Positions 56,691-64,000 of a stretch of DNA of 64,000 bases are shown in pieces. This DNA comes from Thuidium tamariscinum. Lineage: Eukaryota; Streptophyta; Bryopsida; Hypnales; Thuidiaceae. Below the pieces are notes generated by a model that was not told the origin of the DNA, did not search any database, and saw only the letters and a list, made by a program, of their open reading frames with translations. The DNA lies in assembly GCA_947034885.2 (NCBI GenBank), contig OX344752.2, forward strand, positions 9,796,001 through 9,860,000. Reading direction: 5' to 3'. Within the stretch, counting starts at the first letter, position 1. The number at the start of each line of letters is the position of its first letter. A program made the translations under genes and the position numbers.

Positions 56691-57239
56691 ACAAAAAAAT
56701 TCATCAAAATATTATTAAATTTCAATCCAAAAGAAAAACTAGAATAAGATGATTTCTTTAACTTTTCAATAAAAATTGAATAGTAAATACAAAACAAAAT
56801 TTTCAATATTGCCTAATTTGAATTGTATACTTAGAGTTTGCAACTCAAAAAAATTTGAACTTTAAGACTTTTTGGAATAAAATACATATTTACAATGTTG
56901 GCATAAAAGTTATTCTTAATTCTAATTAGATAGATGCATAAAATCAAAAATTTAATAGCCATAATTGAGTTTGGTTGTGGTGCTTCTAATTTTTTTGATG
57001 TATTAAGGCCATGGGCATGTAGGACTTAAACTCTTATGATTTTTTTTGGAATTAGTCGTTAGAGCCCTATGGATGTTGTTATTATAAGAATAGAATAAGA
57101 AAACCTAAAGTTGCGTCAACATTCTAGGTTCATCTACCTTTCATTGTTAAAAAATTTGTAAATAGTAGAGAATTTCTAATTTTTGCCGCTTAGAACAAAG
57201 AAATATTTGAATTATACTCCCTACTTCCTATATATGACA

Positions 57240-58620
57240 ATGAAGCAACCTGTTGTTGTATTCCAATGTTGGTAGGGAGCAAAGAGGTGTGCTTGAATGA
57301 AAAAAGGCTATGGCATATTTACCTTTGTCTAATGAAGAAAATCCTTCCACCTCCAATACATCTATGGTAGCAGAGATGACATCCATCAGGGAAATAAAAA
57401 GGCATATGCAACATGAGTAGCAATTGATTTCTTCTAAAACTAGAGTGGAAATGAAGGGATTTAATAACAGATGTTCTTTTAGAAAAGAAGGACATGTACC
57501 TACAAGAACCTCAACTCAAAATTTAGGAAAAGGGAAGTTTGGAAATTGCAGAAGATCCTTACAAAATATGCCTATTGAGGTGGAACTTCTCACTACCATT
57601 CAAGTGAGAAATACGTACCCAGGCTTAGAAATTATTTGAACCATCCCTTAAGCTTTTGAGGTGTTGAACCAAGTTGCACAATTCCATTTCTTGAATTGCC
57701 TACATGTCTTTATTTGTTCAAAAGATATTGGACTCCGAGGACTTTGGTAAAAATTGTGTGAGAAACAAACTGTTATACTTGAACAATAGTTTTGGATGAA
57801 GAGACAAGACAAATCAATGGTGGACTAGATTGGATCCCATTAGAATACCGCAAATTTTGTCCATATTTTAGAGTTTTATTATATATGGTAGTGAAGTTGG
57901 TCAAAATAGGTCATGTATGTTGGCTACACAAAGCTATATGAGTCTGTTGTAAGAATTTGTGGAGGCCTAATCAACAAGTCACCATTGATGAGTCCATGGT
58001 GAGATATAAAGGTCAGTATTGTCGTGTGAGGTAGTACATGCCAGCCAAATCAATTCATTTTGATATCAAAGTTTGGACATTGGCAGATGCTGTCATAAAA
58101 TACATTTGGACTTTCAAAGTCTATTGTGGAAAAGATCCTATAACAAATGTTTTATCCAATAATTGTGTAGAATTTGGAAAAATAGACTCTATGGCCAAAA
58201 AAGAAAAAGGAACAAGAATGCAAGGGGATTAAGTTGTGATGAATCTCAAGCAAAGTTTACAAGGCCAAGGTCACATTGAAACTACCAATAGTTTTTTCAC
58301 TTTGGTGCCTTTATTTTTGAAATTATTAGACCAAGGTACCATGGCAACTAGAACATTGAAGTCAAATCAAAAGTATGTTCTCAGGGAAATGCGGAATAAA
58401 AAGGTAACAAAAATGAAAGAATTGGGATGGAAGAATCCAAGGATGCATATTTCTTGAAGGATTTGTTGTGCAGTTTGGAAAGATAGTGTTCTAATGTTGC
58501 TTTTATCAATGCATGCAAAAGCTATAACACCTAACAAAGAAGAATTAACTGAAAAGAGGAAGGATAAAGGTGGGAAGAAGCTAGTGCCAACATGTCTTAT
58601 GCATTTATACAAAGAGTGAT
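57240..58620 (+). pseudogene. piggyBac-like transposase, decayed
   Basis: From 57975 to 58617 one frame shows the DDE_Tnp_1_7 (piggyBac) core: VTIDESMVRYKGQYCRVR-stop-YMPAKSIHFDIKVWTLAD, KVYCGKDP, then NLKQSLQGQGHIETTNSFFTLVPLF, GTMATRTLKSN, ICCAVWKDSVLMLLLS. These match the conserved DES-M.-.KGR, QYMP.KP.K.GIK.W, NFFTS and WKD..V..LS blocks. The first catalytic Asp is present (DES); the second is replaced (TTNSFF where DNFF is expected). Four stops interrupt the frame (58035-58037 TAG, near 58230 TAA, 58455 TGA, 58617 TGA). Upstream to about 57240 the N-terminal half is only partly recognisable. This is a plausible source family for the TTAA elements here. Confidence 0.75.
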
Positions 58621-58771
58621 ATTATAAAAATAATGTAGTTGTTGCAATGAAGGTGATATTAAAGAGGATCCACATGAAGATATAATAGAGGTAGCAAATC
58701 CCTGGTTTTCTTGGCTTACCGCTTCTTTAAGCTTCTATGATTTAGTACTTCTGTGAGATTTGAGCTTTCAT

Positions 58772-59510
58772 GATATCGGTCATTGCAAGAAACACCAGTC
58801 CTATTTTGTGTCACAACGCGAACCACTTTTTTGTTTTTTACTATAACTTTTGGAGATTAAGTCCAATGAACATAAATTTTTTATTGAACATACCTAACTT
58901 GAAGTTTATTAGATCCCATATTTTCAGAAATAAAAAAATCATTTTATATTTAAAAAACATTTTTGTTGAGCTGTCACAAAATTAGGTTTATGGTTATCAT
59001 TACGTTCGCAATGTCTAAATTTAATGATTTGAAGACGAAACTTTCATGGTATATTTACATAGGTGTAAAATCTATAAATTCCAAATAAAAATCTAAAAAT
59101 ATGTTTTTTTATGTCCTCCACATGAGTACAAATTTTTTCCCGTGGCACGTAAGTTTTGAACATTGATGATGGTTCTAAGATCGTTCTTTTAGTCAAATTT
59201 CATCAAAATCAACTTTCCTCAAATGTACAATTTTTAGTTTTTCTTAAAATTGATTTCTCTATTTTTTACAAATTAAAATGTGGAAGTACTAATTTTCATG
59301 AGATTTTGCACTTTTCTGGATTTCCTACTCAGAGATTTTTCCTATGCCTTTCCTTTCTAGGATACTTTCTTTTTAAAGGTTTATACGTGAAATATATTTT
59401 TTACTTTTTTTTTAAAAAAAATTCTAATTTTAAAGTACTCCCGGAAAAAAAAAGACTACGTTTGAAAACGCTATGCTTTTTGCACGGTGTTTCTTGCAAT
59501 GACCCATATC
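58772..59510. mobile_element. 739-bp element with 25-bp GATATNGGTCATTGC inverted ends
   Basis: The left end GATATCGGTCATTGCAAG and the right end read inward GATATGGGTCATTGCAAG continue to AAACACC. The interior is AT-rich and noncoding. No convincing target duplication, so the superfamily is open. Confidence 0.7.
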
Positions 59511-59909
59511 AATTTTCTATATTCTAATGATGATTGCATAGTATAGCAAGCACCAACCACTAGAAATATATATAAAAAGTGAACACACTAGGCCTGCAAA
59601 CTTGCTTTGAAAGTTTGTGGAACTGCATTCCTTGATTAATTCAACATGTTTTCCTACAAAATTTGTTGCAATCTCTTATTACAAGTTTGATTTTCTCATA
59701 AACTACAAATGTTGTTTTAAAGACTCAAACAACCTTTATATATGTTTCAATTAGTAGAAAGAATTTAAGCCTTCAAAGTACACCTCAAGAATTAATATGC
59801 AAAGCTATTTTAATTATTGAAGGCTAGAAATGATAGCCTATGTATACAACTTTCTTTTGTTTTAGCAAATTTTTGGATATCCTTAAGGCATGGGAGTTGC
59901 ATTTGTTTA

Positions 59910-60116
59910 CACTAGAAGAAAATTGCGTTTTTTTCAACATAGCTGTGTCAAGTGGATTATGTTGAAAACTACATTGTAAATGCTGTGAAAATGCATAAAA
60001 ACGCAGAATTTGCATTTATCTACGTTTTCATTGCATTTGCAACATAGTTTTCAACATAATTCACTTGACATGGTTATGTTGAAAAAAACGTAGTTTCGGC
60101 CAATTTTCTTCTAGTG
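59910..60116. mobile_element. Foldback MITE with CACTAGAAGAAAATTG ends
   Basis: CACTAGAAGAAAATTG and its complement bound 207 bp. Long internal arms include TTCAACATA and AAAACTACATTG-type complementary stretches. CACTA-like, distinct from the 10576 and 13189 families. Confidence 0.8.
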
Positions 60117-60900
60117 TAATTAAAGAAGTAAAGAGACCCTTGCCTTTTGAAATTCTTGAATATTTTTGCCTATCACTTAGAAGTTTGACTTTTCATTTTG
60201 AAAGTCTATTTTTTTTCTTGCTTTAATGGCATTGTACACAAACTAACTCCCTTTAAAACTCTAATATTTGCTTGCATCTAGTTTATGAACACTTAGATGC
60301 TAATGAATTAACATAGCTAGTTCTAGCGAAAAATTTAAGTTTTGTTGTTTTAATTTTTAATTTTTGATTTTGATTTGGTTGTCAAGATTCAATGGTAATG
60401 TTAGGTACAAGATGAAAAATTAGATTTCAAAATCTACACCATTGTTACATACTAAGAACTTATAACCATCTTATTCATCATTTTGTTGATTACTCAAATT
60501 AGTGTGAAATTTCATGAAAATATAGTGTGCAATAACCTACCAAGAGTATTTCACGTATGAAGCAGTGTTTTTTTCCTAGCGATTTGGTGCAAAATTGCAC
60601 CAATATTTTAGGCCTGGTACTAAGCATATAAAAAATAAATTGTAAAATTTTGGATGAAATCGCCAATAAACTTCAATTTTTTTTAAATATTGGATGAAAT
60701 CACCAAATAATGGATGAAAATAAAATGATAGATACTATATGTATTTTGTGCTAGTATGATATTTTCTTTCCAATACATAGATGAATGTTGAGGTTTGAAA
60801 CTCCACAACAAAATGAAGCATCGCCACTTTGGCACTTCATAAGAAATGAAAAAAAAACACTGTTACGAAGGCCACAGTGTAATGTCTTACAAACGGGTAT
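60117..60900. other. AT-rich spacer upstream of the MYB gene
   Basis: No gene seen. Confidence 0.4.
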
Positions 60901-61675
60901 CAATCCGAGGAATATACCTTGGGGACGGGTTTCAATCGAAATGTAGCAAAAGATAATTCGATTCAGATAAGATACTTATATGCGGGTAACTCAATACCCG
61001 GGGGGTTTGCGAGGGTATCAGCAGTGGGAAGTTCTCGTTCGCCTTTGGAAGGATAGTGAGAGTGGCCGGAGCTGTGAAGCTGGAGCTTTGGTTGTGCAGG
61101 TCTTTCCGTGGAGGTGTGCGAGGAATGATCTTGTCGATGATTCTTAGGGTTTGAAGCACACGAAGTATTTGTGCGGAGTTTACGAGGCTTCGTTGTTCAG
61201 TTGCCCTCAAGTTTCCTTTCTGTCTCCTGTGACGGATTCGCAATGTCCTTTTTTTTGGACGAAATCGGTTGGCGGTGATTTGTTTGCGTCCGATTTCGGT
61301 CATGTCGCGTGTTAGCGTCGGGAATCTTGACACCCGCTCCAGGAAACTTGAAGACGAAGGAATAACGACGAGCAGGTTTGTTTGCTCTCGCGCTACAGAG
61401 GATTTTTTCACTTTTATTCTTTTTGCAGGCGGGGTTTGGATTCTAATTCCCGCACAGGGAAAGTAGAATAAAGTCGGACAGTTTTTCTCGCGGTTTATGA
61501 AACTACAGGCAGTTGATAGTCATTCGCATGGTAATTTAGGAGATTTTTTGTTTGTGGAAACAGATTTGGCTTTTTTTTCTTTTTTCCTGAGAGGTTCGGG
61601 CTCAAACTGTGGCTGCAGGTCTTAGGAGAATTCGGTGACGCTTAGATTTGGAATAGGGAAGGAATACACCAAGCT
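60901..61675 (+). promoter_or_regulatory. Promoter and 5' leader region of the MYB gene
   Basis: Base composition turns GC-richer from about 60900. A pyrimidine-rich tract followed by TTTTTGCAG near 61421-61429 could be the acceptor of a leader intron. No unambiguous TATA box is seen. Confidence 0.4.
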
Positions 61676-63216
61676 ATGGCAGAATCTCAGTCGTCTCTCA
61701 CGACGACTTCAGGCTCAGTATGGACACGGGAGCAGGACAAGGAGTTTGAGAATGCACTGAATGTCTTCGATCAAGACAACCCGAATCGGTGGGAGCAAAT
61801 TGCAGGAGCGGTGACTGGGAAGGACGCAGCGGAGGTGAAGAGGCATTATGAAATATTGCAGGAAGATATTAATTCGATAGACGCAGGACGAATCGCGCTT
61901 CCTAATTACAGTTTATCGTCACTCTCATTGTCCGAGGAAGGTCCAGCATCCGACACTCCGGGAGCCAAGAAGGGAGCGTCGTTCTCAGGTCAAGCATCCG
62001 GGCCTGGCGCGAATGCAAATGGCAATGGAGTTGCTGCTTTGGGTGGCAAGGGCATGTCATCAAAGTCTGCCGATCAGGAGCGGAGAAAGGGCATCCCTTG
62101 GTCAGAGGAGGAACATAGGTACTGGGATGTCAATCAAGCGATTACATTTTCTGCATGTGCTACGAGAGTTTTTCATTTAAAATTTCGCTCGTTTGTGTTT
62201 TCAATTTCTCTTTGTTTTCTACTGCTTTCTCCAGTTTTTCTTTCCTTTTTTTTTCTCCTTTTTTTACTTTTCGCTAGGGTGGCACCAAGAATTTGGTTGA
62301 GGTCATCCATTCTGTTGAATTATTATTATCATTTTTGTTATTCTGGTAGCTGCAAAACAGTTTCTGGCGGTTTAAACCGAACTTTCATAAAAGAAATCGG
62401 CGAAACTATTCCATTTTCTACCGTAAATTTTCATTAGGCTTGTAGCTAGACCAAAAAAATTTGTTGAAGGCTGGCGATATTTAGCCCAGAGAAGAATGAT
62501 TGGTTGAATACATAAAAGGGCTACAGTGATAACGGAGGGTACGGTAGATTACGGTCATTAATAAACCGTGAATCACGGAACATGACGTAGCTGTGTGGTA
62601 TTGTTTACTGGATTGGAATTTGTATGCTATTCACACTTTCTGAGTTTATTGAGCATTTCTTTTCTGCCTGATTGATTCCCTCTTTTTTGTCTTCGCCAGA
62701 CTGAAGTTACGAATGTGTGAACCTAATTATAACAGATGTGATCAACTCGATATGTGCAGGTTGTTTTTGTTAGGGTTAGCCAAATTTGGGAAGGGTGACT
62801 GGCGCAGTATATCTCGAAATTTTGTAATTTCAAGAACTCCTACACAAGTAGCAAGCCATGCTCAAAAGTATTTCATAAGGTTGAATTCCATCAACAAGGA
62901 TAAGCGAAGGTCCAGTATCCATGACATCACAAGCGTGAATAACGGAGATGCTGCACAACAAGGGCAAGGCCCGATTACTGGCCAACCGGGACCTGGAGCG
63001 GCCACAGGACAACCGATACAAGGGCAAATGCAGCCTGGAATGTACCCCGGTCAGCAAATGATCGGGCAACCTCCAGCTGTGGGCGCACCCGTCATGCTAC
63101 CCCCTGGGCACGTTCAATATGGCCCTCCCGGAGGACACCTCCCCAGGCCTGTGATGCGTATGGGCTCGGCTCCGCACATGTCCTACCCGATGTCACAGCC
63201 AGGTATGCATCATTGA
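61676..63216 (+). CDS. DIVARICATA-type MYB-related transcription factor (SHAQKYF), two exons
   Basis: Exon 1 is 61676-62118 and exon 2 62760-63216, joined at AG|GTACTG ... TGTGCAG|G, giving 299 residues. Residues about 14-60 are a SANT/MYB-like repeat ([29 protein letters not shown]). After a Ser/Gly-rich linker comes the second repeat, [50 protein letters not shown], with the SHAQKYF signature of 1R/DIV-type factors. The C-terminus is Gly/Pro/Gln-rich. Members bind I-box/GATA-like sites and act in development and growth in land plants. Unlike everything else here, no stop or frame change is present. The intron (641 bp) is longer than the shortest plant introns. Which family member this is cannot be told. 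Confidence 0.92.
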
Positions 63217-63414
63217 TACCACAGCCGCAATTGAATGGGGTCTGTTTCCAAATTTCTCTCTGTTCGTGGAGCCCTTGTTATGACGTGAGAGAAACACATA
63301 GTGTGCTCACGTTTGTATTTGTACTGTACATCAGTTTGTGGCCCATGGAGCAGTTGGTTTGTTGTAGGTGGTCAAAGAATCAGGGCCGCCTTGTAATATA
63401 GTTTCTTCACATGC

Positions 63415-63420
63415 AATAAA
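63415..63420 (+). terminator. AATAAA polyadenylation signal of the MYB gene
   Basis: AATAAA about 200 bases after the stop codon, in a T-rich 3' region; a suitable end for the transcript. Confidence 0.55.
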
Positions 63421-63440
63421 AATATAGCCAGCAGTGCTTA

Positions 63441-64000
63441 CAATCAGGATTGGTGCCTCTTGAGAGTTGTTTTGTAGTCCCCTGTTTTTGCTTGAATGTT
63501 GCTTGGAACTATATTGTGTGTCTGTGAATCCCTTTTTCCCAGCTTTCATTTGCTTGATTCTCTGCTTAGAGGCTTGTTGAATGTTTGGAACCTTGCTTGT
63601 CATCCCCGTGACAAGTGATTGTCTCGGATTCAGACCCACATGAATGAGCTTACGAGGTCACCATATTGGGACAGTAAGAGTAGATCAACTCTGAACGGAT
63701 CATGTCCTTATCATCTTAGTGGGAGCCGATTATTGATCAGACATGGATACCTCTTTAATCTTACCAATTTTCTCACTATTGACTTAGCTTAAATGTTTGA
63801 AAAATTTTACTTTAGTGAGTGATATCGTGGCAAGTGTGTAGGATATTTCTAGAATGTCAATCACATCTGAATTTATCCAATTGAGAATTATCACATGATC
63901 GTTTTACTGCTCTTATAAGGATGGAAAATGTACCATTCATCAGTGTAATGAAGCCTCGGCCAGTATCAATTACGTGTAACGCCTGGCCTATGACCAAGCC
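63441..64000. other. Intergenic DNA
   Basis: No gene or repeat recognised. Confidence 0.4.

Noticed and set aside
60932-61411. 159-residue minus-strand frame upstream of the MYB gene
   Set aside because: No domain and it lies in the leader/promoter region of the plus-strand gene.
61676-62437. 253-residue unspliced frame at the MYB gene
   Set aside because: Its last third is intron sequence; the splice to 62760 restores the SHAQKYF repeat.
1-64000. tRNA, rRNA or organelle-derived segments
   Set aside because: No cloverleaf-like conserved boxes or rRNA-like stretches were noticed when reading both strands by eye; a covariance-model scan would be decisive.

Overview
The window looks like a land-plant nuclear genome. 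Evidence is a spliced DIVARICATA-type MYB gene with a SHAQKYF motif at the right end, plant CACTA genes (TNP2-, TNPA- and DUF8039-like), a degenerate TTTAGGG-type interstitial telomere tract and very AT-rich intergenic DNA full of miniature elements. A piggyBac-type transposase with TTAA-flanked relatives is unusual for a flowering plant and may point to a fern, lycophyte, bryophyte or gymnosperm; the species cannot be fixed from the sequence. Only the MYB gene (61676-63216) looks like an intact host gene. Almost everything else is transposon or decay product.

Left part (1-27660): two nearly identical 3.9-kb LTR-type copies lie in opposite orientation (873-4787 minus, 23742-27655 plus). Each has TG..CA ends and the same two reading frames. 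Their 5-bp flanks are exchanged between them (ggagc/gctag), and a CACTA TNP2 transposase gene is cut in two on opposite strands exactly at the ggagc site. Two independent insertions followed by inversion of the 18.95 kb between them (or an assembly flip) explains this. The inverted segment holds 114-bp tandem repeats, a nest of TTAA-flanked elements, a broken nuclease-like gene, foldback MITEs, and a CACTA element whose TNPA-like gene is joined to an FCP1/HAD-phosphatase-like domain.

Middle part (30637-52862): a single giant hAT-superfamily transposon of 22,210 bp, with CAGGGYTGTGCGGAC terminal inverted repeats and a perfect 8-bp target duplication (ctctgaaa). It carries a BED/DUF659/hAT-C transposase and three cargo genes: a coiled-coil plus RING protein, a Gly/Tyr/Ser-rich protein sharing an N-terminal domain with the RING protein, and a divergent protein kinase. 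Each of the four genes has its own GC-rich island dense in CGGAC/GTCCG with a TATA-like box at the gene-proximal side, and the same motif fills both transposon ends. This looks like a mobile multi-gene unit under one shared cis-motif and is the strongest candidate here for an undescribed system. The genes now carry a few in-frame stops or frameshifts, so this copy is probably decaying.

Right part (52863-64000): AT-rich DNA with CACTA-type foldback MITEs (one interrupted by a TTAA element), a piggyBac-like transposase pseudogene, other inverted-repeat elements, and then the MYB gene with its polyadenylation signal.
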